Part shown: piece by piece, positions 24,282 through 33,274 of the stretch | Numbering within the stretch: position 1 is the first letter of the stretch | Layout of the letters: each line of letters starts with the position of its first letter | Assembly (NCBI GenBank): GCA_029945945.1 | Contig: JAQSDM010000013.1 | Coordinates: forward strand, 291,223-355,222 | Reading direction: 5' to 3' | Source: Algoriphagus sp. | GTDB taxonomy: Bacteria; Bacteroidota; Bacteroidia; Cytophagales; Cyclobacteriaceae | DNA: 64,000 bases | Translations under genes and position numbers: made by a program | The notes under the pieces: generated by a model | Told to the model about the DNA's origin: nothing | Database searches by the model: none | Seen by the model: the letters and a program-made list of their open reading frames with translations, nothing else

Positions 24282-27200
24282 ATGAAATTCAAAGCCTCCC
24301 TTTTTGCCCTGGCTCTTGCAACTCTTTTTTCCTGCTCCAAATCAAAACCCAAGCTCACCGACACCGAATACGCAGCCCTTACAGATGAGCAAAAACGCTC
24401 TCCTGAGCATGCTGTGGATGGTATCGTCTTAACCGACGAGCGATTGGATCTGACGCTTTTTGCATCGGAACCCATGATGATCAATCCAACCAATATGGAC
24501 ATCGACGATCGCGGGAGAGTTTGGATCACCGAAGCCTATAACTACCGAACCAAGCTGAATCCCAAAAATCCAACTCATGCGGAAGGGGATCGAATCCTGA
24601 TCATGGAAGACACTGACGGTGACGGAATTGCCGAATCCTCCAAAGTTTTTTACCAGGGAAATGACATCAATGCAGCACTTGGAATTGCGGTTTTAGGTGA
24701 TAAAGTATTTGTTTCTGTCAGTCCGTATGTCTATGTCTTTACGGACGCAGACGGCGATGATGTACCGGAGGATATGGAAATTCTTTTCTCAGGCGTTGGC
24801 GGAGAGCAACACGATCACGGCATGCACGCATTCACTTTCGCAGCTGACGGAAAGCTGTATTTCAATTATGGAAATGAAGGAAAAGGCCTTCACAAAGACG
24901 ACGGAAGCCCGATACTCGATCCGCTGGGTCGTCCTGTAAATTCCCAAACTGCACCTTATCAGGAAGGAATGGTTTTCCGCGCGGATCCGGATGGATCGAA
25001 TGTGGAGATTTTGGCCTGGAACTTTCGAAACAACTACGAAGTGGCTGTTGACAGCTACGGAAGAATGTGGCAAAGTGACAACGATGACGATGGTAACCGC
25101 TCGACTCGTATCAATTATGTGATGGATTATGGAAACTACGGTTTCAAAGACGAGATCACTAAAACCGACTGGAGAACCCGCCGCATCAACATGGAGGATT
25201 CAGTTTACCAGCAGCATTGGCACCTGAATGATCCGGGAGTAGTTCCAAACCTCATCCAAACCTATGCCGGTTCACCGACAGGAATTTTGGTTTACGAAGG
25301 CAAACTCCTACCGGAGGAATATCAGAATCAGGTCATTCACTCAGACGCAGGACCAAATATCGTTAGGGCTTATCCTGTCCAAACTTCAGGCGCAGGCTTC
25401 ACAGGAGAAATCCTGAACATAATGGATGGAAGCAACCGCGACAATTGGTTTAGACCATCCGACGTGACAGTTGCTCCGGACGGTTCGGTCTTCGTTTCCG
25501 ACTGGTACGATCCGGGAGTGGGCGGACATGCGATGGGTGATCAGGACAAAGGCCGTGTCTTCCGTTTGGCCCCAAAAGGCGTCAAATACAAAGTGGAGAA
25601 GCCGGATTATTCCAACGTTCCATCCCTTATAAATTTGCTTCAAAACCCAAATCGGGCTACTCATTACAAAGCTTTCATGGCATTGAAAGAAAAAGGAGAT
25701 GAGGCAAAATCTGCGTTGGAAGAACTTTTTGCTTCGCAGGATAGCCGAATGAAAGCCCGGGCTTTTTGGTTGCTGACCAAACTTCCTGACGGAAATAACT
25801 ACATCAAACTTGCTTCCACCGATGGCGATGAGAATATCCGGGTTGCAGCGGTGCGCGCCTCCCGAATCAATAAATTCAATGATTCCGAATTTCTCCTGAC
25901 GATGGCCGGCGACCCATCTCCTCAGGTAAGAAGGGAAGTGGCGCTGGCGATTCGCTACCAATCACAGCCTGCCGTTTGGATGAAACTTGCCGAAGGATAC
26001 ACCACAGGTGATCGTTGGTATCTGGAAGCACTCGGCATTGCCGCGGAGGGATTTTGGGATATCTACCTGGCTGAATATCTGGCCAAATCCGGCGAAAACT
26101 GGATGGCTTCTGGGGAGGCAAAAGACATTGTCTGGAGATCACGCGCATCCAATTCGGCTGAGTTATTGGGCAAAATGATTCTTTCCCAGCCGGGAAGAGA
26201 GAACCTTCGCTACTACCGGGCACTTGATTTCCAGCCTGCGGATGCAAAGAATCAAACCCTGAAATTATTACTTGCCAATGGATCGGCGGATGATCAGATC
26301 ATCATTTTGAGACAGATTGTATTTGATCCAAAGAACCCCGATAAAGAAGTGCTGAACCTGGCAAAGCAAAAAGCCGGTGAGATTGAAGACGATCGTGATT
26401 TCCTCGAAATCCTGAACAAATACAAGCTCAAAGAGCAAAAGGACAGGCTTTTGGGCTTGGTTTACAATGCCGAAGAAGGCAGAGTTTCCGGTTCAGCTGC
26501 AAGTATTTTCGTCGAACTTTACGGAATCGCCGAAGTTGAGAAATTCTTCAAAAACACCAATATTCCCGAGGCGATCAAATCCGTGGAGAAATTCGGAAGT
26601 GTGGATTCCGAGCCGATGGCAAAAGCACTGGCTGCCGTTTTCACCAATACCAAACAACCACTCGAACTCAGAACTGCCGCAGCTGAAGCTATGAAGGGGT
26701 ATAATTCAGAAAGCTATCTCTGGAAAATGTCTGAGGCAAACGAGATCCCGGAAGACATGATGCCGATCGCGCAGAAGCTCTTGCTCGGAACCTGGAACTC
26801 AGATATCCGAACTGCCGCCACCGCCAAATTCGGTGAGGCTGCCGGCGCAACCGTCAATGTCGCTGACCTGCTTGGCAAAACCGGTGACATCGAAAAAGGC
26901 AAAACCATCGCTGCCGGCTATTGCATCTCTTGCCATAAGATTGGAAATGAGGGCATCGACTTCGCTCCTGCGCTTAGCCTAATTGGAGACAAACTATCCA
27001 AGGAGGCGCTTTACAACTCGATCCTCAACCCATCCGAAGGAATGGGATTTGGCTACGAAACCCAACTTGTCAAATTCAAAGACGGCAAAGAAATCCGCTG
27101 CATCGTCAACTCCAAAACTGAAAATGACCTGATCGTGAAGCTGGTTGGTATGGGCGAGCAGACCATTTACAAACTTGCCGATATCGAATCTGTGACCCAA

Positions 27201-27287
27201 CTCGACGAATCCCTGATGCCGAAGTTTCCACTCAGCGAGACAGAACTGGTGGATCTGGTGAGTTATTTGGAGACACTGAAGAAATAG
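24282..27287 (+). CDS. PVC-type membrane-bound dehydrogenase / HEAT / heme-binding lipoprotein
   Basis: 1001 residues with a lipoprotein leader (A-T-L-F-S-C, Cys18). Residues about 50-430 form a PQQ-dehydrogenase-like beta-propeller (membrane-bound dehydrogenase, TIGR02604-type: W-I-T-E-A-Y-N-Y, D-T-D-G-D-G, G-E-Q-H-D-H-G-M-H). Residues 450-850 are helical HEAT-like repeats, and the end carries a cytochrome c box C-I-S-C-H near 881 with distal M in the P-K-F-P-L-S region. The layout is that of Planctomycetes/Verrucomicrobia secreted oxidoreductases, also found in Bacteroidota. It probably oxidises a sugar or other small molecule at the surface and passes electrons to its own heme. Single gene with a hairpin terminator. 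Confidence 0.92.
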   Translation: MKFKASLFALALATLFSCSKSKPKLTDTEYAALTDEQKRSPEHAVDGIVLTDERLDLTLFASEPMMINPTNMDIDDRGRVWITEAYNYRTKLNPKNPTHAEGDRILIMEDTDGDGIAESSKVFYQGNDINAALGIAVLGDKVFVSVSPYVYVFTDADGDDVPEDMEILFSGVGGEQHDHGMHAFTFAADGKLYFNYGNEGKGLHKDDGSPILDPLGRPVNSQTAPYQEGMVFRADPDGSNVEILAWNFRNNYEVAVDSYGRMWQSDNDDDGNRSTRINYVMDYGNYGFKDEITKTDWRTRRINMEDSVYQQHWHLNDPGVVPNLIQTYAGSPTGILVYEGKLLPEEYQNQVIHSDAGPNIVRAYPVQTSGAGFTGEILNIMDGSNRDNWFRPSDVTVAPDGSVFVSDWYDPGVGGHAMGDQDKGRVFRLAPKGVKYKVEKPDYSNVPSLINLLQNPNRATHYKAFMALKEKGDEAKSALEELFASQDSRMKARAFWLLTKLPDGNNYIKLASTDGDENIRVAAVRASRINKFNDSEFLLTMAGDPSPQVRREVALAIRYQSQPAVWMKLAEGYTTGDRWYLEALGIAAEGFWDIYLAEYLAKSGENWMASGEAKDIVWRSRASNSAELLGKMILSQPGRENLRYYRALDFQPADAKNQTLKLLLANGSADDQIIILRQIVFDPKNPDKEVLNLAKQKAGEIEDDRDFLEILNKYKLKEQKDRLLGLVYNAEEGRVSGSAASIFVELYGIAEVEKFFKNTNIPEAIKSVEKFGSVDSEPMAKALAAVFTNTKQPLELRTAAAEAMKGYNSESYLWKMSEANEIPEDMMPIAQKLLLGTWNSDIRTAATAKFGEAAGATVNVADLLGKTGDIEKGKTIAAGYCISCHKIGNEGIDFAPALSLIGDKLSKEALYNSILNPSEGMGFGYETQLVKFKDGKEIRCIVNSKTENDLIVKLVGMGEQTIYKLADIESVTQLDESLMPKFPLSETELVDLVSYLETLKK

Positions 27288-27617
27288 AGGTCTATTAGCC
27301 AATTCTAAATTGGTAGGAATATTTGGGTAGGACAAGGCGTGAAAAAACAATCCAGAAGATTGTTTTAGCCTTGGGCCGGGATGTAGGGTAGGCAAACTAC
27401 ACCAAGTCCAAACCACGATTTGAATACGCCGAGCGGGGGATAGGTCTGCTCACAAGTTGCAAAACAGGGATACGCTTCGTTTTGACATAGAAAAAATTTA
27501 ACCCCAACGTCCATAAATGGTTCTTTAGACATTCTGTTGCTATCAAATCATTTAAAAAGAACTATAACCAGACGGTCATCCTTTCATTTCATTAACTTCA
27601 CTTTAAAAATTTTGTGT
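27288..27617. other. Intergenic region with terminator
   Basis: It contains the hairpin at 27338-27369. The remainder (27370-27617) shows no gene or clear promoter. The frame of the DUF1028 gene is open from 27537, but the first 27 codons are not leader-like. Confidence 0.5.
27338..27369 (+). terminator. Hairpin terminator of the PVC-type gene
   Basis: Core AAAACAATC / GATTGTTTT with loop CAGAA, extended by GGC / GCC with an interruption. T-run is inside the right arm. It lies 50 bp after the stop. Confidence 0.6.
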
Positions 27618-28601
27618 ATGAAACAGCTCGGTATCCTTCTATTTTTTCTCTCTTTTCAGCTTCAGGTTCAAGCTCAGTTTTATTCGGCTAAAGAGCCATT
27701 CGCACATACTTTTTCAATTGTTGGGCGCGATTCAAAAACGGGCGAAATGGCTGTGGCAGTGCAAAGTCATTATTTTAGTGTAGGCACTTCCGTTTCATGG
27801 GGAGAGGCCGGCGTTGGTGTGGTGGCCACTCAATCCTTTACCAACAAGTCATTTGGGTTGCGTGGACTTGCATTGTTAAAAGAAGGAAAAACTCCCCAGC
27901 AAGTATTGGATCAATTGCTTCAAAATGATGCCGGAAAAGAAGTACGACAGGTAGCTATTTTAGATGCAAAGGGAAGAGTTGCAACACACACAGGTAAAAA
28001 TTGCATCGATGAAGCTGGGCACCTCAACGGCGAGAATTTTTCAGTGCAGGCAAATATGATGCTTAACAAAAATATCGTCCCCGCTATGGAGAAGGCATGG
28101 AAAGAAAACAGTAACCAATCATTAGCTGAGCGAATGATATCAGTTTTAAAAGCAGCACAGCAGGCTGGAGGAGATATTCGTGGGCAGCAATCAGCAGCAT
28201 TGCTTGTGGTAAAAGCAGAAGCCACGAACGAACCATGGAATGATCGAGCCATTGATATCCGTGTGGACGATGCCGAACGGCCCATCGAAGAGTTGGAAAG
28301 AATACTAAAAACTTACCGCGCTTACGAACATATGAACCGAGGAGATTTGGAAATTGAAACCGGAAATACGGAAAGGGCAATGACAGAATATCGTGCGGCA
28401 ATGACCCTATTTCCCGAAAACCTGGAAATGCAATATTGGACTGCAATTACATTAGCCTCGAACAAAAAAATTAAAGAAGCCTCAGCTATGCTTCAAAAAA
28501 TCTATCATAAAGATCCGAATTGGAGAGAACTCACCAAGCGATTACCGAAAGTAGGTTTTTTGATAGTCTCACCAGATGATCTGAACGAACTGACACGCTA
28601 A
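27618..28601 (+). CDS. Secreted DUF1028 protein with TPR-like C-terminus
   Basis: 327 residues from the ATG at 27618, which begins a signal peptide ending Q-V-Q-A-Q. A DUF1028 domain (about 24-220) follows: F-S-I-V-G-R-D-S-K-T-G-E, Q-S-H-Y-F-S-V-G, G-V-V-A-T-Q-S-F. This family has an Ntn-hydrolase-like fold and no firmly assigned activity. From about 240, G-D-L-E-I-E-T-G-N-T-E-R-A and a following helix pair look like one or two TPR repeats. Single gene; a REP-like hairpin just behind it probably ends the transcript. Confidence 0.9.
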   Translation: MKQLGILLFFLSFQLQVQAQFYSAKEPFAHTFSIVGRDSKTGEMAVAVQSHYFSVGTSVSWGEAGVGVVATQSFTNKSFGLRGLALLKEGKTPQQVLDQLLQNDAGKEVRQVAILDAKGRVATHTGKNCIDEAGHLNGENFSVQANMMLNKNIVPAMEKAWKENSNQSLAERMISVLKAAQQAGGDIRGQQSAALLVVKAEATNEPWNDRAIDIRVDDAERPIEELERILKTYRAYEHMNRGDLEIETGNTERAMTEYRAAMTLFPENLEMQYWTAITLASNKKIKEASAMLQKIYHKDPNWRELTKRLPKVGFLIVSPDDLNELTR

Positions 28602-28634
28602 TTACCCCCCTGGGTGTAGTTTGGCTTGCGACTA

Positions 28635-28660
28635 GGCGTAGTTTGCAACTACACCTTTCT
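28635..28660 (+). terminator. REP-like hairpin 1, likely also terminator
   Basis: Arms GGCGTAGTT and AACTACACC around TGC (one C-A mismatch), then TTTCT, 33 bp after the DUF1028 stop. It shares its TTTGNAA core and its flanks with the hairpin at 34200-34220. Confidence 0.6.
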
Positions 28661-28668
28661 ATCAAATA

Positions 28669-28681
28669 GAATTTATAATTC
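28669..28681. repeat. REP-like hairpin 2
   Basis: GAATT-TAT-AATTC, same position relative to hairpin 1 as the CGAATT-TGA-AATTCG hairpin has to its neighbour at 34200-34247. Confidence 0.45.
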
Positions 28682-28835
28682 GCTTTCCCTATTTCTCTAT
28701 TTCGCTTAAGTGAAACAATCGCATTCTTGTTGATCTTTCCCTAACTTCCGAGAAGACTGAATCCCCAAGATTCAAGACAGCACAGGACAATTCCTGGAGG
28801 TAGTTTTCCTAACTACAGCTTTCTAAAATCCTGTC

Positions 28836-29867
28836 ATGATAAAAATAACCAGTTTTTTACTGCTCCTGATTACCCTCCTCCTTCTTGAATTACAGCCTCT
28901 GCTTGCCCAAGGGGGAAGTCGGGCAGTCGATCCGGATTCACCGGTAGTAAGCTTTGGACCTACGCCACGGGAGGCTTTGCTGGTGGGAGAGAAGGCTGCA
29001 GGCCGTCTGGTGATTATCGATCCCGAGACACTTGAAATAGTGGCCCGTATTCCGGCAGGAGGAAATCTTCATGAACTGGCAACCGATGGGCGGTATGTGT
29101 ACATAGGATCTAATCTTCCCGGAATCACGGTGGTGGATGCGATGGCGCAAAAGCGGGTGGAGAGCATTGACATCAGCGCATTTGGAGACCGTCATGCCAT
29201 TACTTTCGCAGGAAGCCATCTTTATCTGGGCCATGAGACCAACCGCCTGATCTCACGCTATGATCCGGCAACAAAGAAGTTTGACGAGGTCATCGGACTT
29301 CCCGGTGGATCGCATATGCTCCTCGTTACTTCCGATGAACAGCGAATCTTCACCGCAAGCAGCAATGGCAGTATCATCGCCATTGTCGATCGGGTAACCA
29401 ATGAAAGAGGCCAGAAAAATTTAGCTTTCACTACTTTTCCCGGCGACACCCGCATGGAAGGCATGGCGCTTTCACCCGATGGAAACGAGTTTTGGGCTCT
29501 TCACATGAATGAGAAGAAAATATCGATCATCAACGTGCCTGAGAAAAAACTTGTCAGCACAATTTCGTTTGAAGGCGGATTGAACAACCGCATTAAGTTT
29601 ACGAATGACGGAAAATACGTATTGATGAATGAGCTTCAGGGCAACGAGCTACGTGTCTGGGATGTCGCTACACGCAAGGAAGTCAAACGCATTGACGTGG
29701 GTGCCGGTGGGGAAGGCATCTTCATCGATCCGGTACGTCCTCGGGCATACTATACGGTGAGCGCCGGCAACAAGCTTGTCGTGATTGACACCAACACGAT
29801 GACGGTAATCAAAGAAATACACGACCTTCAGAATCCTGATGGGATGGATTGGTTTAGTGCAAAATAA
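28836..29867 (+). CDS. Secreted YncE-like beta-propeller protein
   Basis: 343 residues with a signal peptide (L-L-A-Q, about 1-25) and six to seven repeats of a YVTN/NHL-type propeller, for example L-V-I-I-D-P-E-T-L-E-I-V-A-R-I-P-A-G and L-V-V-I-D-T-N-T-M-T-V. No catalytic motif is visible; such proteins act as binding scaffolds or, in some, lactonases. Single gene, GC-richer than the spacers around it. The N-terminus of the mature protein (A-V-D-P-D-S-P-V-V-S-F) carries no lipid anchor. Confidence 0.88.
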   Translation: MIKITSFLLLLITLLLLELQPLLAQGGSRAVDPDSPVVSFGPTPREALLVGEKAAGRLVIIDPETLEIVARIPAGGNLHELATDGRYVYIGSNLPGITVVDAMAQKRVESIDISAFGDRHAITFAGSHLYLGHETNRLISRYDPATKKFDEVIGLPGGSHMLLVTSDEQRIFTASSNGSIIAIVDRVTNERGQKNLAFTTFPGDTRMEGMALSPDGNEFWALHMNEKKISIINVPEKKLVSTISFEGGLNNRIKFTNDGKYVLMNELQGNELRVWDVATRKEVKRIDVGAGGEGIFIDPVRPRAYYTVSAGNKLVVIDTNTMTVIKEIHDLQNPDGMDWFSAK

Positions 29868-30117
29868 ATTTGAATGCGATGGCAATAAGCCTATTTCGAA
29901 AACAGCAGCCCACCCGAGCGTAGTCATCCGGTTTCCCTCCTCTGAGCGTCTTTTACTTTTATCTCGATCAGGTATCACATGAGCGCTTGCCCAGACGTTT
30001 GATACTACTGAACTGAGTATTGGCAGCGAAACTTTTTTGGAGCAATTCGAGTAAATTCTAGTCCAAACGAAAAAAGAAAAAATATCGTAAATTTCAATTG
30101 AAACAAGCTAATTTATC

Positions 30118-30348
30118 ATGGGGACAATTGCATTGAAATCAGACCTTCACAAAATTCTTGACAGGATTGAAAACGAGGAATTGTTACAAACAATCTATGA
30201 TTTTCTTAAACTGAGAGAGAACGCCAAAGGTGGACAGATATGGGAAAGCCTGACCGAAAACCAAAAGAAAGAGGTTGATCTATCCTACGATGAATCCCAA
30301 GATGACAACAACTTGGTTGATTGGGAGGCGGTCAAGAAAAAATATTAA
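30118..30348 (+). CDS. Putative antitoxin of a ParE/RelE-type module
   Basis: 76 residues, highly charged, starting M-G-T-I-A-L-K-S-D-L-H-K-I-L-D and ending D-W-E-A-V-K-K-K-Y. The amphipathic N-terminal helices and acidic C-terminal tail match small antitoxins paired with ParE toxins in Bacteroidota, where the tail wraps the toxin. The stop codon overlaps the toxin start (TAATG), so translation is coupled. No close DNA-binding motif can be named. Confidence 0.8.
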   Translation: MGTIALKSDLHKILDRIENEELLQTIYDFLKLRENAKGGQIWESLTENQKKEVDLSYDESQDDNNLVDWEAVKKKY

Positions 30349-30632
30349 TGCAAGTTTTTGTTACCCTGAGAGCGGAGAGGAACTTCGACTCAATTGTTGA
30401 TTACATAAAACAAAAATGGGGAGATAAGACAGCAAAGGAGTTCATTCATAAGGTCGATGAAATTTTTAAACTCCTTAAAAACTACCCTTTGATTGGACAG
30501 GTCGAAAAGAACGATATCAGAGGATTTCAATTGTCACCGCAAACACGAATTCTTTACAGAATAAGAGATAATAAAATAATCATCCTTTCATTTTTTGATG
30601 TCAGGCAAGACCCTGATAAAAAATTAAGATAA
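30348..30632 (+). CDS. ParE/RelE-superfamily toxin
   Basis: 94 residues. The ATG at 30348 overlaps the antitoxin TAA, and is preferred over the longer frame starting at 30321. The fold signature is clear: L-R-A-E-R-N-F-D-S-I-V-D-Y-I in helix 1, L-K-N-Y-P-L-I-G-Q-V in the hairpin, Y-R-I-R-D-N-K-I-I-I-L-S-F-F-D-V-R-Q-D-P in the sheet. ParE members poison DNA gyrase and RelE members cleave mRNA; the R-x-D-P ending leans to ParE. Confidence 0.9.
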   Translation: MQVFVTLRAERNFDSIVDYIKQKWGDKTAKEFIHKVDEIFKLLKNYPLIGQVEKNDIRGFQLSPQTRILYRIRDNKIIILSFFDVRQDPDKKLR

Positions 30633-30668
30633 ATACAATCAATAAACTCAACCAATAACCTTTAAACC

Positions 30669-31613
30669 ATGCATTATCCACCAAAAATCTTTTCTCTGCC
30701 CGCAATTTTGGGCTTCTTACTTGTCTTTTCTTCCAATGTCATTGCGCAAGACGGAACTATTTACCCACTCGAAACACCTGCCGAACCGAAGGCAATTCCA
30801 CTTGGTACGGGTGGTGTTGAAAACCAACCCGCTTCTGAGACTTGGTTCAAACAGTGGGGAGATCCGATGGCTCGAAACATAACCACTGCCACCCTCACTC
30901 CTTTCTTCCCGGAACCGGGAACCGCAAACGGTGCTACCGTGATCGTCGCTCCAGGCGGAGGTTTCAGCTGGCTTTCGTTGGGAAACGAGGGATGGGAAGT
31001 AGCAGAGGCACTTGCAAAGCAGGGAATCACCGCATTCGTACTCAAATATCGGCTTAACCCAACACCGGAATCGCTCGAAGACTTTACCGCATGGATGAAT
31101 CGTCCTCGCACAGCTCCAGCCCCTTCTTCCGATTCTTCGCAAGCTACGGCAGCTCCGAGACCTCCGCAGCGAGACCTTTCAAATCAACTCGAGGATGCCG
31201 AAGCCGCCTACGCAATGATCGTAAAAAATGCTAAAGAATGGGGAGTCGATACTAACAGAATAGGAATGATCGGTTTCTCGGCAGGCGCCGGGCTGACCAT
31301 GCATTCTACGCTCCATTCCAAAACCATGAAGCTTGCCTTCATCGGTCCGATCTACGGGGGAATGGGACCAGTGGAAGTTCCAGAGAATGCTCCACCTATG
31401 TTTAATGTGATCGCTTCCGATGATTTTCTGTTTCAAGGCCAGACTGGCCTGATCGAATCCTGGTACAAAGCAGGTCGGCCGGTTGAGTTTCATCTTTACC
31501 AGAACGGCGGACATGGTTTCGGCCTCGGCAATCCCAACCGTACAAGCAATCGCTGGTTTGATGCTTTCATACACTGGCTGGACGTGAACAAATTTTTGGA
31601 AGCAAAGAATTGA
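30669..31613 (+). CDS. Secreted alpha/beta-hydrolase (BD-FAE/dienelactone-like esterase)
   Basis: 314 residues with a signal peptide ending V-I-A-Q-D. Oxyanion region V-A-P-G-G-G-F, nucleophile elbow G-F-S-A-G with S204, acid in I-A-S-D-D, histidine in N-G-G-H-G-F-G. A proline/serine-rich insertion (about 140-166) precedes the nucleophile. Such Bacteroidota proteins are often acetyl xylan or other sugar-ester esterases, though no carbohydrate gene adjoins. Starts 36 bp after the toxin gene but has its own terminator; co-transcription with the toxin pair is uncertain. Confidence 0.9.
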   Translation: MHYPPKIFSLPAILGFLLVFSSNVIAQDGTIYPLETPAEPKAIPLGTGGVENQPASETWFKQWGDPMARNITTATLTPFFPEPGTANGATVIVAPGGGFSWLSLGNEGWEVAEALAKQGITAFVLKYRLNPTPESLEDFTAWMNRPRTAPAPSSDSSQATAAPRPPQRDLSNQLEDAEAAYAMIVKNAKEWGVDTNRIGMIGFSAGAGLTMHSTLHSKTMKLAFIGPIYGGMGPVEVPENAPPMFNVIASDDFLFQGQTGLIESWYKAGRPVEFHLYQNGGHGFGLGNPNRTSNRWFDAFIHWLDVNKFLEAKN

Positions 31614-31654
31614 AAATATCCAGCTTTAAGTAATTAATCCAACACTTCAGGTTT

Positions 31655-31682
31655 AAGGAAAGGAACTCAGGTTCCTTTCTTT
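31655..31682 (+). terminator. Rho-independent terminator of the esterase gene
   Basis: Perfect stem GAAAGGAAC / GTTCCTTTC with loop TCAG, 44 bp after the stop; T-rich right side. Confidence 0.85.
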
Positions 31683-31776
31683 ATGCTGAAGAATTAAATT
31701 ACTGTTGTCCTACAAAAATTAAATCCACTCAGGCGCTTTCCTTAATTCTAACTAACCACACCTAATATCCTTTCTA

Positions 31777-32502
31777 ATGCTTTTTTTGTATCGACTTACC
31801 CCCTTGTTCCTTGGTCTTTTTCTCCTTTCTGCAGGGATAAAAGCCCAAAACTCAGTTGAAAAAGAAAAGCTCAAAAGCTCATTAAACTACGGGAAATCTG
31901 TGGCAGTTTTTGGAGGATCGGTTTCCGTTATCCCTCCCAGTGACAGTGCCAAGGTCCTTTGGGAAAAACGGCTAGACCTGAAAATCACCAATTTCGGAGT
32001 ACCGGGAGCAGGTTTTTCCTCTTTACAGGGGAAGTCATTGCAAAAGCAAGTAGACGAAGCAGGTGTATTTGATATTTATATCCTTTGGGCCTCAACCAAT
32101 GATTTTACTAACAAAAGAGAAATCGGAGAATACACTGATTACACGGAATTCGACGGATACGAAGAACAAAAGCTGACTACTCAGGCTGGAGGCATAAATT
32201 ATTGCATCAAGGAGATTTATGAAAAAAACCCTGACGCAATCATCTACTTCTTTACTTCAAGTAAGGCTTTTAATAACCGCGGCGGGTATGACCCTCATAT
32301 AGAAGATGGAATGAAACGCTATGTGGAAATGCAAAAGATGATTTGTGCGCTACACGGAATTCCGGTTTTGGATCAATTCTCAACTGCAGGTTTCAATACT
32401 TATAATCAGAAGCGCTACTATTCTGACCCGATACACATGAACTATTTGGGATATAAAAAACTAGGAGAGCTTCAGGTCGCATTTCTTGCATTTCCGAATT
32501 AA
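31777..32502 (+). CDS. Secreted SGNH-hydrolase-like protein
   Basis: 241 residues with a signal peptide (A-G-I-K-A-Q). Block I reads V-F-G-G-S-V-S-V, a variant of the GDS motif with serine kept. A block III-like segment is W-A-S-T-N-D-F, and block V is D-P-I-H-M-N with D and H in the usual D-x-x-H spacing. This fits SGNH/GDSL esterases acting on lipids, acetyl sugars or peptidoglycan; the substrate is unknown. Upstream esterase is separated by a terminator, so it is a single gene. Confidence 0.85.
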   Translation: MLFLYRLTPLFLGLFLLSAGIKAQNSVEKEKLKSSLNYGKSVAVFGGSVSVIPPSDSAKVLWEKRLDLKITNFGVPGAGFSSLQGKSLQKQVDEAGVFDIYILWASTNDFTNKREIGEYTDYTEFDGYEEQKLTTQAGGINYCIKEIYEKNPDAIIYFFTSSKAFNNRGGYDPHIEDGMKRYVEMQKMICALHGIPVLDQFSTAGFNTYNQKRYYSDPIHMNYLGYKKLGELQVAFLAFPN

Positions 32503-32593
32503 TCATTGCTTAAGGATTCAGAATAAATAGTGATGCTGTTACTCTTGAACAATATCTGATACTTTCAGCGGTAAAGAATCTCCAATTCCCCTT

Positions 32594-32608
32594 CGAATTT
32601 GCAATTCG
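32594..32608. repeat. REP-like hairpin 3
   Basis: CGAATT-TGC-AATTCG, a perfect palindrome with the TTTGNAA core. It begins a segment (32591-32713) that aligns with 34231-34354 at about 70-75% by eye. Confidence 0.55.
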
Positions 32609-32638
32609 CTTTTTATAATTGACCCTAAAAAATGAGAG

Positions 32639-32671
32639 AAGGGATGCTAATCCTGCAGACTTGCATCCCTT
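32639..32671. terminator. Bidirectional hairpin between convergent genes
   Basis: AAGGGATGC / GCATCCCTT, 9 bp with 15-base loop, between the SGNH gene (plus) and the small membrane-protein gene (minus). T-richness on the right side suits termination of the plus-strand transcript. Confidence 0.55.
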
Positions 32672-32751
32672 TCATTTCAGTACTCGGGTCAGAATATCAG
32701 CAAAATAATCCTTTGGAACGTTTACTCAGCTCGGAAATAATTCCTGTTTTT

Positions 32752-32922
32752 CTAAACTCCCTTTACGGAGGTTCCAACTAACAAAACGATGAACCCAACA
32801 AGCAAAAGAGTGAAACTATATTCTGATAAAAACTCAACCTGTGCGAAATGTCCAATGATTCCGAGGATACCACAAACCATTCCTATAATCCACGTAATGT
32901 TTTTAGGTGCTGAAGGTTTCAT
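32752..32922 (-). CDS. Two-span small membrane protein, 56 residues
   Basis: ATG at 32922 to TAG at 32752-32754. The protein begins M-K-P-S-A-P-K-N-I-T-W-I-I-G and has two hydrophobic segments (about 9-24 and 34-51: F-T-L-L-L-V-G-F-I-V-L-L-V-G-T) joined by a short polar loop, ending in lysine. Proteins of this length and pattern recur across Bacteroidota as an uncharacterised inner-membrane family (from memory, not searched). It is shorter than common gene-calling cut-offs. Convergent with the SGNH gene. Confidence 0.75.
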   Translation of the reverse strand: MKPSAPKNITWIIGMVCGILGIIGHFAQVEFLSEYSFTLLLVGFIVLLVGTSVKGV

Positions 32923-33274
32923 ATAATTAGTTTTGATTAAGGGTGGAAAATTATTTTTTTAAGTATGGCCAAACATAACCTGCATTTTTAGAAAAACAAC
33001 ACTATTCTGGATAATTGGCTTATGCCAACAAGTTTGGCGAACCTCGATGACGCTGGGAAGAATCCGGGAAGGTGTTCGGGAGATATTCTATCGTACTTTC
33101 CTTAGGAATTTGCCCTATCTTTTTTCAAAAAAAATCCACGGGAATTTAAAGTAAATTACCAATCCGAAGTCTTAGCTTTGGATGGGTTCGTATCCACGAA
33201 AAAAAATTAAGGGCTAGCTTTCTATTCCTTTTACTCTCCCAAATTCACCCAATCCCAAAACCAAACTACAACCC
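32923..33274. other. Intergenic control region, nothing recognised
   Basis: Divergent spacer between the small membrane-protein gene and the MtfA-like gene. No open frame or structured element stands out. A long A-run follows 33200. Confidence 0.4.
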
